Shown: positions 34,246-44,369, counted from the first letter of the stretch. The stretch: DNA of 64,000 bases from Polycladomyces subterraneus (GCF_030433435.1 NZ_JANRHH010000041.1:43164-107163); one strand, 5' to 3'. Notes: a model not told the origin generated them from the letters alone. Made by a program: numbers and translations.

Positions 34246-36123
34246 TCACAAGCTACCGATCTTTTCCCCACTCTTCCCGCACCGATAACCACCCAGCATT
34301 TCCAAACACATACGGAAAGAACAGGACTGCAACGCCTCCATCAACAAACGCCCCATCGATGACCGTAGCCAATCCTTCGGCACGACAAATTGGACATCCT
34401 CTTCCCACGCAGGAACAAAGAGCAAACCGAATTCGCGCGCCACTGCCGGACATCCAATGCCGATATCCGCAGACCCCGCAGCGATGGCAGCGGCAATCTG
34501 CCGGTCATTCGCCGCCACTCGATTACATCCCCGCATATCTTCCGGTATGATCCCCCAATCGGCCAACTGTGCCTCCAACCATTGCCGGGAACGGGTGCCG
34601 CAGGGATGGATCAGCAATTGAGCTCCCCGCCTCAACCATTCGGCAATGGACTGATGGCCAGGATCAGATCGCATCATCCACCCGCGCACTCGGCTCCAAC
34701 CATGGATGCGCACGCATGATGCGTCTTTCGTTTCCGCTTCCCCCGTGACGGAGATGTCGCCAGCCAACAACACGAGATGACAGCGACCTTCCCGCAACAA
34801 ACGCCAACCTTCCTCCTGCCCCATCGGCAAAGGCAACAGGGTGCTACCAGGGATTTGAGACGCGATTTGCCCTGCCAGCACATCCAGCCCCACATCAGGC
34901 TCACCGGCTACCAACAGCCGGTTCTCCCATGATCCACGGGGACGGATCAGCTCCACGGTTACGCGCTCGCCGGCTTTCCACCCATGGTGGTCGGTCGGTA
35001 CGCGAAGCCAACCGTCCGCACGAGACAACGAGGAAGCCACTCCCGCCCCTTTGGCCAAGGGATAAGCCACCATTTCACCACGAACCTCTCCGAGAGCGAC
35101 ACGCACAAAATCTTCCGCTCCCGTTTTGACAACCACGTCCGCTCCCAATCGGACACGGATTTCATTTGCTCCCCCGATGGGTATGCCGAACCATTTTTCG
35201 ATCAACGGCCGGACGAACCATTGGAGACCCAGGTAGGAAGAGACGGGATAACCCGGTAGACCCACCACCGGTTTCCCTTCCACTATGCCGAGAATAACCG
35301 GTTTTCCTGGACGAGTCGCCACACCGTGCTGAACAACGCGGCCCAATTTCCGTATGACGGAAACGGTATAATCTTCCGAACCGGCAGAAGACCCGGCATT
35401 GAGAACAACCATGTCACATTTTTTTACAGACGACTGTACGGCCTGAATCAAGTGATCCGGCTCATCGGGCACGATGCCGCGATAATCCGGAATGGCTCCC
35501 CACTCACGCAGATAACCCGATATCACAGTGCCGTTACTTTCCACGATCTGCCCACGCTCAGGTGCCTGCCCGGGCATGACCAACTCATTGCCTGTCGGTA
35601 TCACGGCGACGCGCGGGGGTTGCCATACCGAAACTTTCTCCACACCGGCGGCCAGCATCACGCCCAAATCAATCGGGCGAATCCGATGGCAAGGCGGAAG
35701 AATCGTTTCTCCCGCGCATACGTCTTCCCCTACTGTCCGTATATGCTTCCACGATGGAACGGGATTGAAAACCTCCACCTGCTTTTCATCCACGACCCCG
35801 ATCTGTTCAACAGGGATGATCGTATCAGCGAAATCGGGCAACGGATCGCCCGTGTCAATCCATACCGCTTCCCGACCCAGGGACAATCGTACCGGGTTGT
35901 CCGGTGCGGCTTGCACCGTCATTTCCGCTCGAACGGCAACGCCGTCCATCGCAGCCAAGGGCCATTCCGGAACGGACCGACGGGCCACCACCGGCTTGGC
36001 TGTTACACGATCATGCGCCTGAAGGACGGGCACCGATTCGACGGAAGGGGAGAAGCGAACCTCCCGCAAAAAACGTTCCCGCGCCTCGTCCAACGGGGCC
36101 AGTTTCCACTCCGTTTGACGCAA
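34246..36123 (-). CDS. moeA: molybdopterin molybdenumtransferase MoeA fused to a periplasmic-binding-like domain
   Basis: 625 residues. The first 405 or so are Moe[54 protein letters not shown] and [20 protein letters not shown]. The remainder (from [14 protein letters not shown], with [20 protein letters not shown] and [16 protein letters not shown]) is a PBP-like domain related to LysR/ModE-type substrate domains, a known MoeA fusion. The added domain may sense molybdate or a pterin; that is inference. First gene of the moeA-moaA-moaC-mog operon. Confidence 0.92.
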   Translation of the reverse strand: MRQTEWKLAPLDEARERFLREVRFSPSVESVPVLQAHDRVTAKPVVARRSVPEWPLAAMDGVAVRAEMTVQAAPDNPVRLSLGREAVWIDTGDPLPDFADTIIPVEQIGVVDEKQVEVFNPVPSWKHIRTVGEDVCAGETILPPCHRIRPIDLGVMLAAGVEKVSVWQPPRVAVIPTGNELVMPGQAPERGQIVESNGTVISGYLREWGAIPDYRGIVPDEPDHLIQAVQSSVKKCDMVVLNAGSSAGSEDYTVSVIRKLGRVVQHGVATRPGKPVILGIVEGKPVVGLPGYPVSSYLGLQWFVRPLIEKWFGIPIGGANEIRVRLGADVVVKTGAEDFVRVALGEVRGEMVAYPLAKGAGVASSLSRADGWLRVPTDHHGWKAGERVTVELIRPRGSWENRLLVAGEPDVGLDVLAGQIASQIPGSTLLPLPMGQEEGWRLLREGRCHLVLLAGDISVTGEAETKDASCVRIHGWSRVRGWMMRSDPGHQSIAEWLRRGAQLLIHPCGTRSRQWLEAQLADWGIIPEDMRGCNRVAANDRQIAAAIAAGSADIGIGCPAVAREFGLLFVPAWEEDVQFVVPKDWLRSSMGRLLMEALQSCSFRMCLEMLGGYRCGKSGEKIGSL

Positions 36124-36199
36124 GGGCGCTTCACCTCTTGATCAAAACTTAACATAACTATACCATTGCCCATCATCAGCGTCGAGCTCCGTTGTTTTC

Positions 36200-36228
36200 A
36201 TAAAAAAAGGCCCGCTTTGGGGCCAGAG
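36200..36228 (-). terminator. terminator of the Bax-inhibitor-1 gene
   Basis: On the minus strand GGCCCCAAAGCGGGCC then TTTTTTTATG, about 30 bases after the stop. Confidence 0.75.
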
Positions 36229-36255
36229 ATGGTTAATCAGATGGTGCGACATTCC

Positions 36256-36963
36256 TTAATCCCGGTCACCGATCAAACGCAACAAATAAATAAACAGGTT
36301 AATAAAGTCGAGGTACAAAGTCAGCGCACCGATAATGGCCGCTTTGGTCACTTCCTCGTCACTGCCGGCCATAGGCATTTGCTTGATGCGCTGGATGTCG
36401 TACGCCGTCAAGCCGACGAAGATCAGGACACCCGCGTACAGAATGATGCTGTCCAGGATGCTGCTTTCCAAGAAAATATTGGCGATCGTCGCCAAGATCA
36501 ATCCGATCAGTGCGAAAAACAGCAGGTTGCCCAAACTGGACAAATCCCGTTTGGTCAGGTAGCCATACAAGGCGAAAATCCCGAAAATGCCGGCTGTGAC
36601 AAAAAAGGTGTAGACGACCGCCACACCGGTGTACGGGGCGATGATCAGCGAAAAATTGATACCGTTCAGCGCAGCATACAAAAAGAAGAAGAACGTGGCT
36701 GTGAAAGCGGAAATACGGTGCAAAAGCGAAGGCAACAAGATCAACAGGAGAATTTCCACCCCCAGGATGCCGTAGAAGGTCAGCGGATTCTGTTTAAAAT
36801 ATAAGTATACGTCAGGATTGGCCGCCAAAAGGAGACCAATGATTCCCGTCAACGACAATCCGGCGAACATCCAACCGAAGACCTTCATGACAAACCGCTG
36901 TTGAGCGACCGCCACATTCGTCCCGGTATTGTAGTGGTATGGATGCAATGGTGTCCCCTCCAA
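36256..36963 (-). CDS. Bax inhibitor-1 family membrane protein (YetJ-like)
   Basis: 235 residues with about seven transmembrane helices. Family blocks are FGWMFAGLSLTGIIGLLLA, ALNGINFSLIIAPYTG, AGVLIFVGLTAYDIQRIKQM and ALTLYLDFINLFIYLLRLIG; the paired Asp residues of the pH sensor (TAYD, LYLDF) are present. B. subtilis YetJ acts as a pH-sensitive Ca2+ leak; a similar role is inferred. Monocistronic. Confidence 0.92.
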   Translation of the reverse strand: MEGTPLHPYHYNTGTNVAVAQQRFVMKVFGWMFAGLSLTGIIGLLLAANPDVYLYFKQNPLTFYGILGVEILLLILLPSLLHRISAFTATFFFFLYAALNGINFSLIIAPYTGVAVVYTFFVTAGIFGIFALYGYLTKRDLSSLGNLLFFALIGLILATIANIFLESSILDSIILYAGVLIFVGLTAYDIQRIKQMPMAGSDEEVTKAAIIGALTLYLDFINLFIYLLRLIGDRD

Positions 36964-37476
36964 TTTTTGGACTTACTACTTTCCAGTATATTCGATCAAT
37001 CATTTATGATCAACCGGAATGATTCCAACTCCACATCCTCATTCCAGCTTTCAATATAAAATTATGATTGCAAGCATACAGTCTATTTATCCGGAGATCA
37101 GACGGAAGAACTGAATAAAATGACTTCATATAGAGTGGCTACGAAAACTGCTGCACTAAATAACCGTGCAATCATCGCGCTTCTAGAAATCGTGACCTAC
37201 GAATTGATTTTCGTTTCCCCCCGGATATTCGATATACGAAGGTCACTTTCTTCAAGGGTCTTCTGCATTCGGTTGAAATACGTGATAATGCAAAATCGTT
37301 TTCGGGGTGAAAGTATTTCTTTACCCACTCTCGATATTGACAAGTAATCCTATCCCCATCGGTCAACAAAAGTGGGTCGATGGGGATAGTAACTTCAACT
37401 AAACGATCCCTTACCGAATCATTGCTTGGCCACTGTCCTGTTGTATCCGCACCATACCAAACCAATCTCAACCGGA
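36964..37476. other. 513-base interval, no convincing gene, perfect 12-bp palindrome
   Basis: A minus-strand ORF of 99 codons (37172-37471, TTG start) has no ribosome binding site and no recognisable family. It contains CTATCCCCATCG (37350-37361) paired with CGATGGGGATAG (37378-37389) around a 16-base loop. There is no U-run, so it is not an ordinary terminator. Confidence 0.5.
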
Positions 37477-37914
37477 TTATCCCAAATCCTCATCGATGCG
37501 AATCAATGCCTCGCGTAAATGGTCAGCCAACTTGTTGATCATGTACGCACGCTTGTCCCACGGGAAATCCGGCGCAGCCTGCTGAACGTCCCGCATCTTG
37601 CGTTGGTCGTACTCCAAAAAGTTCAAAACGGCTTCACATGCCTCCAACAGATTTTCCCAGTCCTCCACGGAAATTTGGATGGTATTGTTTTCAGCGGATG
37701 ACGCGTTTTCCATCTCCAACTCTCCTTTCGGTCTCCAATCCAAATCGGTACGTTCAACGCGGACCGTAAATCCTTCTCCACTTTTCAGCAATATATCCAG
37801 TGTTTCATCCAACACTTCCAGTCGTTTGACGAGGCGCTCTTCCTCGTCCATCTTCTCCAAATCCTCGACCAATAATTGAAAGAGCCAATAGGCGATCTCG
37901 TGCTCTTTGACCAT
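37477..37914 (-). CDS. hypothetical acidic helical protein, 145 residues
   Basis: ATG at 37914 behind AAGGGTGAAAAGG. Acidic and predicted all-alpha (MVKEHEIAYWLFQLLVEDLE, SVEDWENLLEACEAVLNFLE, INKLADHLREALIRIDED). No signal peptide or membrane helix. I do not recognise the family. It is divergent from the moaD-moaE fusion gene. Confidence 0.6.
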   Translation of the reverse strand: MVKEHEIAYWLFQLLVEDLEKMDEEERLVKRLEVLDETLDILLKSGEGFTVRVERTDLDWRPKGELEMENASSAENNTIQISVEDWENLLEACEAVLNFLEYDQRKMRDVQQAAPDFPWDKRAYMINKLADHLREALIRIDEDLG

Positions 37915-38085
37915 CCTTTTCACCCTTATCCATCATGAGGGTTGCATTACCTGTACCTGACGGTTTCATTCTGGGAACTTCTCGTAGTAAGCTAGAGACA
38001 AAGCCACTGTATAGGCGTGCTGGGATTTGATCAACATGCCCGCATCAATACTTTTCTACAGGGAGGGAAGGCGTACGCCAGTACG

Positions 38086-38823
38086 ATGAAAATATCCATC
38101 CTATTGTTCGCCGGGATCGCAGAGGAGATCGGCACCCGTCAGCTAGAAATGGAATTGCCTGATGATACGACTGTCGGTGACTTGTTGGCACATCTTGCAA
38201 ATCAATATCCGAATGCCGCTTCATTGCTTCGCCAATCGTTTGTATCCATCAACCACGAGTACGCCGCTCCGGAACGGCCCATCCCTCCGGAGGCAGAAAT
38301 TGCGATCATCCCGCCCGTCAGTGGCGGGGAAGAGGCGGATGATCATCTGATCATTACGGAAGAGCCTCTGTCTGCCGACTTACTGATACAAAAGGTCTCC
38401 AATCCACATGCCGGGGCGGTTTTGACCTTTGTGGGAACGGTACGCGAGTTTACGCGCGGTCGCCGAACCGTCCATTTGGAATACGAAGCGTACGCGCCGA
38501 TGGCCATCAAGAAAATGAAGCAAATCACCGAAGAAATCAGTACACGATGGCCATCCGCCCGTGTCGCCATGGCGCATCGGGTAGGCCGTCTGGACATCGA
38601 AGAGATCAGCGTGATCATCGCCGTGGCCACCCCGCACCGAGACGAGGCTTTCGCCGCCGGACGCTATGCCATTGAACGGCTCAAGGCCATCGTGCCCATC
38701 TGGAAAAAAGAAAAATGGGAAGACGGGTCGGAATGGATTGGCCACCAACAAGGCCCTTGGAATCCGATGGCCTCGCCGGAAACGGATGCCGACCCGTCCT
38801 CAGGGAAGGAGCAATCGCGGTGA
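38086..38823 (+). CDS. MoaD-MoaE fusion, molybdopterin synthase
   Basis: Converts cyclic pyranopterin to molybdopterin. About 245 residues. Residues 1-85 are MoaD (MKISILLFAGIAEEIGTRQL, ending EIAIIPPVSGGEE); from about residue 90 it is MoaE (AGAVLTFVGTVREFTRGRRT, LEYEAYAPMAIKKMKQI, VAMAHRVGRLDIEEISVIIA, WKKEKWEDGSEWIG). The Gly-Gly that must carry the sulfur is internal (SGG-EEADD), so cleavage after it is required, as reported for the MoaX fusion of Mycobacterium tuberculosis. GGGAGGGAAGG lies upstream at a long spacing. GTGA overlap with moeB. Confidence 0.9.
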   Translation: MKISILLFAGIAEEIGTRQLEMELPDDTTVGDLLAHLANQYPNAASLLRQSFVSINHEYAAPERPIPPEAEIAIIPPVSGGEEADDHLIITEEPLSADLLIQKVSNPHAGAVLTFVGTVREFTRGRRTVHLEYEAYAPMAIKKMKQITEEISTRWPSARVAMAHRVGRLDIEEISVIIAVATPHRDEAFAAGRYAIERLKAIVPIWKKEKWEDGSEWIGHQQGPWNPMASPETDADPSSGKEQSR

Positions 38824-39851
38824 TAGATCGTGTACGATATTCCAGACAAATCCTGTTCGCTCCCATTGGAGAAGAAGGCCAAAACAAACTCCAACAAGCA
38901 CGTGTCGCCATTGTCGGCATGGGTGCACTCGGCTCCGCTCTGGCCAATCATATGGTTCGTGCAGGAGTCGGATTCGTCCGATTGATTGACCGCGATTTTG
39001 TCGAACCCAGCAACCTGCAACGCCAAATGCTATATGACGAATCAGATGCGAGAGAAGGCCTTCCCAAAGCGGTGGCGGCAGAACAGAAACTGCGCGCCAT
39101 CAACTCGGGAGTCCGACTGGAAGCACACGTCACCGATTTGACATGGCAAAACGCCGAAACACTTCTGTCCGACATCGATCTGATATTGGACGGTACTGAC
39201 AATTTCTCCGTTCGGTTTTTAATCAACGATGTCAGTGTCAAACATGGCATCCCGTGGATTTACGGCGGCGCGGTCAGCTCCCGGGGCATGGTGTTCACAA
39301 TCCGGCCGGGAATCACGCCTTGTCTTCGCTGTCTGTTTCCGGATCCTCCCGCTCCGGGAACGACGGAAACATGCGATACGGCCGGTGTGATCGGTCCGAT
39401 CATTCACATCGTGGCCGCCCATCAAGCAGCGGAAGCGCTCAAATTGTTGGTACGTGACGAACACGCACTGAACACACGGCTACGACATTTTGAATGCTGG
39501 TACAATCACGATACCGCTATGGATGTGAGCCAAAACCGGAAACCCGATTGTCCGACATGCGGCCAAGGTATTTGGGAGTTTCTGAACCCAACGGACAAAG
39601 AACCTCAAGCCGTTTCCCTATGCGGACGAGACACCGTCCAGATCTCTCCATCCACTCCCCAACAGATGGATCTGGAACAGTTGGCGAAACGGCTGGCACC
39701 AATCGGACGAGTAGAGCAAAATCGCTTTCTTTTGCGGGCCGATATTGATCCTTACCGATTGGTTGTTTTCCCGGACGGGCGCATTTTGGTCCAAGGAACG
39801 CAAGATCCGTCAACGGCGCGCTCGGTTGTGGCCAAATATATCGGGGCGTAA
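38820..39851 (+). CDS. moeB: MoeB/ThiF-type adenylyltransferase
   Basis: Activates the C-terminal Gly of MoaD by adenylation. 343 residues: ATP site VAIVGMGALGSALANHMVRA, RDFVEPSNLQRQMLYDESDA, DLILDGTDNFSVRFLINDV, and zinc cysteines in TPCLRCLF and DCPTCGQG. The GTG start at 38820 overlaps the moaD-moaE stop; the frame reaches 38715 but inside the upstream gene. The extra 90 C-terminal residues are not a rhodanese domain and are unrecognised. A hairpin (GGGAGCCGGA/TCCGGCTCCC) follows at 39863-39889. Confidence 0.92.
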   Translation: MIDRVRYSRQILFAPIGEEGQNKLQQARVAIVGMGALGSALANHMVRAGVGFVRLIDRDFVEPSNLQRQMLYDESDAREGLPKAVAAEQKLRAINSGVRLEAHVTDLTWQNAETLLSDIDLILDGTDNFSVRFLINDVSVKHGIPWIYGGAVSSRGMVFTIRPGITPCLRCLFPDPPAPGTTETCDTAGVIGPIIHIVAAHQAAEALKLLVRDEHALNTRLRHFECWYNHDTAMDVSQNRKPDCPTCGQGIWEFLNPTDKEPQAVSLCGRDTVQISPSTPQQMDLEQLAKRLAPIGRVEQNRFLLRADIDPYRLVVFPDGRILVQGTQDPSTARSVVAKYIGA

Positions 39852-39953
39852 CCGTGATTGAGGGAGCCGGAGAACAATCCGGCTCCCGTCTGCTTCATGC
39901 ATATCAGTTTTATCTGCGTCATCCAGTTTTACCGAGTACGTCTTTTTCCGTTC

Positions 39954-40847
39954 TCATCGGCTAAAATCCAGTCCGGCCAACCGCTCCATCACTCGAATCA
40001 GTGCATGGGTTCCGTCATCATCCCCACCATAAGCCTGTACCGACCGTAGCAACTGTTGCACAACCGCCGTTCCCACCAACGGCAGGTTCATCTGTTCCGC
40101 CTCCTGAAGCACGATGCGCAAATCTTTTTGCTGGAAACGGACCGAAAAGCCGGGGTCCAGATCGCCCTTGACAATTCGAGGCGCCAAATTGGCCAAGGCC
40201 CAGGAACCTCCTGCTCCCTGCGTGGTCACCTCAATCATCTTTTCCAGATCGACACCCGCTTTTTTGGCGAATGCCAAGGCCTCCACCACGGCCAACAGAT
40301 TGAGCCCGCACAAAATCTGGTTGCACGCTTTAACCGTTTGTCCAGCTCCATGGGGACCGCAATGCACAATGTTTTTTCCCATCGCTTCCAATACCGGGCG
40401 AACCGTTTCCAATACCTCGGCGTCTCCTCCGACCATGATGGACAGCGTGCCTTCCCGTGCACCGATATCTCCTCCGCTGACAGGGGCATCAAGCATGCGG
40501 ACGCCTTGTTCCGCGGCACGAGCAGCCAACTCCCGGGTTGCCTCCGGTGCGATCGTACTCATGTCCACCCAGATCAACCCTTCACGGGCACCATTCAACA
40601 GCCCTTCTGGTCCTTCTGCCACTTCCCGCACATCCGGCGTGTCGCCAACACAGGTAATCACCACGTCACTCACTTCTGCCACGGCCCGGGGCGAATCAGC
40701 CGTTTCCGCCCCCCATTCCCTCGCTTCCGCCATTTTTCGTTCGGTCCGGTTCCATACGGTAACCGGAAAACCTGCGCGGTGAATGTTACGAACCATCGAC
40801 CTGCCCATAATCCCCAACCCGATAAATCCGACGCGTAAAGATTGCAT
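39954..40847 (-). CDS. beta-hydroxyacid dehydrogenase (HIBADH / tartronate-semialdehyde reductase type)
   Basis: 297 residues. The NAD(P)-binding start is VGFIGLGIMGRSMVRNIHRA, with MLDAPVSGGDIGAREGTLSI, the catalytic Lys region GPHGAGQTVKACNQILCG and FSVRFQQKDLRIVLQEAEQM. These are the family hallmarks. The exact substrate (3-hydroxyisobutyrate, tartronate semialdehyde or another) cannot be assigned. Start at 40847 next to the thioredoxin-like gene, 13 bases away. Confidence 0.88.
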   Translation of the reverse strand: MQSLRVGFIGLGIMGRSMVRNIHRAGFPVTVWNRTERKMAEAREWGAETADSPRAVAEVSDVVITCVGDTPDVREVAEGPEGLLNGAREGLIWVDMSTIAPEATRELAARAAEQGVRMLDAPVSGGDIGAREGTLSIMVGGDAEVLETVRPVLEAMGKNIVHCGPHGAGQTVKACNQILCGLNLLAVVEALAFAKKAGVDLEKMIEVTTQGAGGSWALANLAPRIVKGDLDPGFSVRFQQKDLRIVLQEAEQMNLPLVGTAVVQQLLRSVQAYGGDDDGTHALIRVMERLAGLDFSR

Positions 40848-40860
40848 CCCAGTCTCCTCC

Positions 40861-41427
40861 TTATCGTAGGGCTTCTTCCAACCGCGCCCGAATACTGCGG
40901 TTCACCGTCTCCCACAACGACTGATCCGTCAGTATGCGTTCCTTGAATCCGCGAAACATTTCTTTTTGCTTTGTCTCAAACTGGGGATCCGCTTTGTCTG
41001 GCAACTGACTTCTCATCTCATCCACCAACCGTTGTACTTCCGGAGAGCGTGGGCCCCACACCGCCCGTTCCCGTCCTTCTCTGTCAATAAAAATATAGAT
41101 AGGAATGGAGCGAGACTTGCCGTTGGTCAAATATTGATCCATCAACTCCAGATTCTCGTCACGGATCAGAAAGGAAAGCTCAAATCCGGCCACCTCCGCA
41201 ATCCGCTTCAAAACCGCATTACACAACATGGCATCTCCGCACCAATCCGCCGTGAGCGCAATCACCCGCCATTGCCTAGGACGCAGCTGCTGGTAAAACA
41301 AACGATCTTCATCAGGCATGCGGTATTGTTCGTATATGTACAGCATGTTTTCTTTGTTCACTTGCATGCCACTCACATATTCATCCCAGGTCACGCCCTT
41401 TTCGAACCAGCCCCCCAAAAGCTTCAT
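40861..41427 (-). CDS. thioredoxin-family protein with a CX5C active site
   Basis: 188 residues of the Thioredoxin_9-like family: RQWRVIALTADWCGDAMLCNAVLK-type centre, IRDENLELMDQYLTNGKS, SIPIYIFIDREGRERAVWGP. The usual CxxC is replaced by C-GDAML-C, and cis-Pro is kept in SIPIY. Redox activity is therefore uncertain. Probably cotranscribed with the dehydrogenase at 39954. Confidence 0.8.
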   Translation of the reverse strand: MKLLGGWFEKGVTWDEYVSGMQVNKENMLYIYEQYRMPDEDRLFYQQLRPRQWRVIALTADWCGDAMLCNAVLKRIAEVAGFELSFLIRDENLELMDQYLTNGKSRSIPIYIFIDREGRERAVWGPRSPEVQRLVDEMRSQLPDKADPQFETKQKEMFRGFKERILTDQSLWETVNRSIRARLEEALR

Positions 41428-41735
41428 GCGCCTGCCCTCCTTTTCCCGTATTCTGCTTTCATTGTAACGGTTTCCCGATTAAACTGCTAGAAACGGTTGC
41501 AACCTCACAACTATCATCATAACGCTTTTATATAAAAACTACAAATAATATACAAAATTATACCCAATCGTTACAGATTACACCAAAAGATGAAAATCCA
41601 TCGCTCCCACTTGTCACACATTGTCAATCGGATATTCCTTATCCATTTCGAGGGATTTTTTAATTTTGAAATTTTATTACAAGCTGTCGAGTGGTTCTTC
41701 ATTCCTCTTTCTTTTTCCATGTACAGGTGGATTAC
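41428..41735. other. AT-rich interval without a gene
   Basis: The stretch 41510-41740 is strongly AT-rich with no protein-like ORF. It would contain the upstream region of the minus-strand thioredoxin gene. Confidence 0.4.
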
Positions 41736-41770
41736 AAACAAAAAACCCCCTGCTTTACAGGGGGGAAAGA
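41735..41770 (-). terminator. terminator of the secreted glycosidase gene
   Basis: On the minus strand CCCCCCTGTAAAGCAGGGGG then TTTTTTGTTTG. Confidence 0.82.
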
Positions 41771-41873
41771 GGAGCTTTCATTTCACAGGATAGACAAGTC
41801 ACGGAAATCGGTAATCCATCTCCGGTCCGTTTCTTGACGACAATAGATGCTTGTCCTGAAAACTGACACCCTG

Positions 41874-44339
41874 TTACTCTACGATCACCGTTAACAGATG
41901 CGGTTTTCCCGTCCGGGTGTGCACGTGCACCTCAGTACCACGCGGTGTGTTCGCCACTTCATAGTTCGAAACATGCTTTCCATCCAACCATACCTGCCGG
42001 ACACGCGCACCGGCGGGCAGTGTGTGCCCGATGGTCAATTCCCATCCCGCAGGAGCAGATACTCGGGTGGTATACATCTTGTCAGACTTGTTCGCCTCGA
42101 CGTTAATATAGCCATTTCCGACACGCAATCGGCTGACGGATAACCCCGGCCACGAGTCAGGAACATCCGGCACCACCTCCAAGCGATGAAGAGGCATATC
42201 CGGCCGGACACCTGCAAAATGATGAATCACTGACCACTGCACACCGTAGGACGACCAAGCCTGCATGAACATGGCCCGCTCTCGGAAATCGACGAACGGA
42301 TCGTATTCTGGGCTGGGGGCGATTTCCGTCAGTGCGCCTGGCATTTCCACATCCAATTCCGAAGCGATGAGGTCCATATATTTCAATGCCTTACCTTCTC
42401 CCAAACGACCGTAATTGGCTTCAGCCACGGCCATAACCGAGTTGGGCAGGCTCCAGACTTTCAGTTCACCTTTTCCGTCAGGACCTCCTCCCACTCCGGT
42501 GTGATACAAGCCGGTCGGACCCGTGAATTCCGAAGACTCCAACCGCGCCAACGCCGTCAGCGCATTGGGTACCGAGGCGATCCCCGTTTCCATCGGGGTG
42601 GCGTTGATCCAGTGTCGCTGTTGCAGTTGCTGGCCGGGTTGCTTGCACCTATTCACTCCTTCAGCCGCTGTTTCATCCCCTCGGTTACACAGCGAATCCG
42701 CATATAGTCCTTCACCAGGCATCCACCACGCCTGTTCAAAAGACGCTTGGAGACGTTCCGCCTGTTGCCGTACCCAGTTGGCCGTTGCCCGATCCCCCTT
42801 GCTCTCGGCCATGCGCTGAAGCGCTTGCAAAGCTTGGTGGGTGTATACGGCCACATCCAACTTCTCAGCCCCCATCCCCGACCGTTCCACCATGCCTAGC
42901 CCTTCCGGCCAACCGTCCCCATCTTGGTCCAGCTCCGACATCACCGTGTGCATGCCGTCTTTGACGAAATCGTACATTTCATCGCGAAATGCATCATTTC
43001 CTGTCCATCGCCACACCAAGTCTACCGCAGTGGCGAACTGAGCCGTCTCATTGGTGTTACCCTTGGATTCGTTGGTACCGTAATAGACAGAGCCATCCGT
43101 CGTGATTTCGTGCACGACTTTTCCGGTGGAGCCGTTCACGATACGGGATACGTCACGAATGGTCCGAAGGTGCTGGATCGCTGTGTCCCACTGACCGGAC
43201 ACCACCAAGGCATACGCCGTGTATGCGCCATCCGTGCCGAAGTACCACGGATAATCCGGAAATCCCGCACCGATGCCAGTCACCTGCGACAAAACACCCA
43301 GCGGTTGATCTGGGTCGGCTTTCCCCTCCTTCACGTCCCGGATCCGCATGTCGGTTACCGTTCTCCTCAAATCGGCCATGTTCCATTTGCCCCACTCAAA
43401 TGCCTGTTGCAGTTTGGCGTCGGGCAGTCGCACCTGTGTCTGTCTTTGCAATCTTTTGCGGTCTTCCCGTTTCTTTTGAAGCAATGCCTGTGGATGAGCC
43501 AGCGCCTGCTGCAAAGCTTGTGCAGCTTCCTTCTGAGAATGGTGCGAACCGGCTACCGCCACCCAAAAGGTGACCTCTTTACCTACAGGCACGCGTAATG
43601 TCCAGGTTAGTCGCCCTCCAGTTCCGTTGCCGTTTTCTAGGTATTCCTGTCGTTTTTGTGCAGGGACAGAACCCCAAATGTCATCCCCTACAAGTCCCTG
43701 CACCGGTTGGGACATCCCTTGTACCAACGCGAACCACGGCTTGCCTGTCTCCTGGAAGATCAAACGCCCGTTGTCTGCATCGTAACGGGCTATGTCCTTC
43801 CCGTTGGCCTCTTTGGCACTGTTCGGCTCGCTCCATCCCCAGGGATAAGCACCCATCAGTTCACTTCGCACATCCATGGTGATCGGGACGGCAGCGTCCT
43901 CACGGGACACATTCCGCACCGTCAACCCCACCATCACCACGGGCAAACCGTCCGGCGCAAATTCCGTCCGTGTCACTTTAACGCCCCGGGCCACAGGATA
44001 GTCCATCCGCACAGATCCGGGCTCGGTAGTGTAACGCTCCGCCGACTGCAACCATTGTCCATCCACACCGAACCAATATCCGTCCAACAATTTGATCGGA
44101 TGGGTCCAGACGCCTCCCATCTCCCCGCGGATATGCCAACCCATCGGCGGAAAGTTACCGTCTTCGGAACCGATCACATAGGACCGGTCCCCGGCCGCTA
44201 CATATCGTTTCAGGGCCAGCTTCTCCGTCGTGGAACGAGTCATCTCATTGTGAGCGGGAGAAGCGACCGCCGCCACCGGGAACGCCAATGCCAGGATACA
44301 TACCAACGACAACACCCGCTTCCATTTAAACCTGTCCAT
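41874..44339 (-). CDS. secreted six-hairpin glycosidase (glycogen-debranching-like)
   Basis: 821 residues. The signal peptide MDRFKWKRVLSLVCILALAF ends near AAVASP. An N-terminal beta-sandwich is followed by an (alpha/alpha)6 barrel: FPDYPWYFGTDGAYTAYALV, WPEGLGMVERSGMGAEKLDV, YTHQALQALQRMAESKGD and a C-terminal beta domain. This layout matches amylo-alpha-1,6-glucosidase/GH63-15-like enzymes. The acidic residues in FGTDG and PEGLGM are candidate catalytic or binding sites. The ATG at 44339 follows GGAGGGGGTGG; a perfect cre site lies 31 bases upstream, so carbon catabolite repression is expected. The exact glycan is unknown. Confidence 0.82.
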   Translation of the reverse strand: MDRFKWKRVLSLVCILALAFPVAAVASPAHNEMTRSTTEKLALKRYVAAGDRSYVIGSEDGNFPPMGWHIRGEMGGVWTHPIKLLDGYWFGVDGQWLQSAERYTTEPGSVRMDYPVARGVKVTRTEFAPDGLPVVMVGLTVRNVSREDAAVPITMDVRSELMGAYPWGWSEPNSAKEANGKDIARYDADNGRLIFQETGKPWFALVQGMSQPVQGLVGDDIWGSVPAQKRQEYLENGNGTGGRLTWTLRVPVGKEVTFWVAVAGSHHSQKEAAQALQQALAHPQALLQKKREDRKRLQRQTQVRLPDAKLQQAFEWGKWNMADLRRTVTDMRIRDVKEGKADPDQPLGVLSQVTGIGAGFPDYPWYFGTDGAYTAYALVVSGQWDTAIQHLRTIRDVSRIVNGSTGKVVHEITTDGSVYYGTNESKGNTNETAQFATAVDLVWRWTGNDAFRDEMYDFVKDGMHTVMSELDQDGDGWPEGLGMVERSGMGAEKLDVAVYTHQALQALQRMAESKGDRATANWVRQQAERLQASFEQAWWMPGEGLYADSLCNRGDETAAEGVNRCKQPGQQLQQRHWINATPMETGIASVPNALTALARLESSEFTGPTGLYHTGVGGGPDGKGELKVWSLPNSVMAVAEANYGRLGEGKALKYMDLIASELDVEMPGALTEIAPSPEYDPFVDFRERAMFMQAWSSYGVQWSVIHHFAGVRPDMPLHRLEVVPDVPDSWPGLSVSRLRVGNGYINVEANKSDKMYTTRVSAPAGWELTIGHTLPAGARVRQVWLDGKHVSNYEVANTPRGTEVHVHTRTGKPHLLTVIVE

Positions 44340-44369
44340 CACTACATCATCCACCCCCTCCAAGATAAT

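Noticed and set aside
37172..37471. 99-codon minus-strand ORF
   Set aside because: TTG start without ribosome binding site, no family resemblance, and it spans the 12-bp palindrome.
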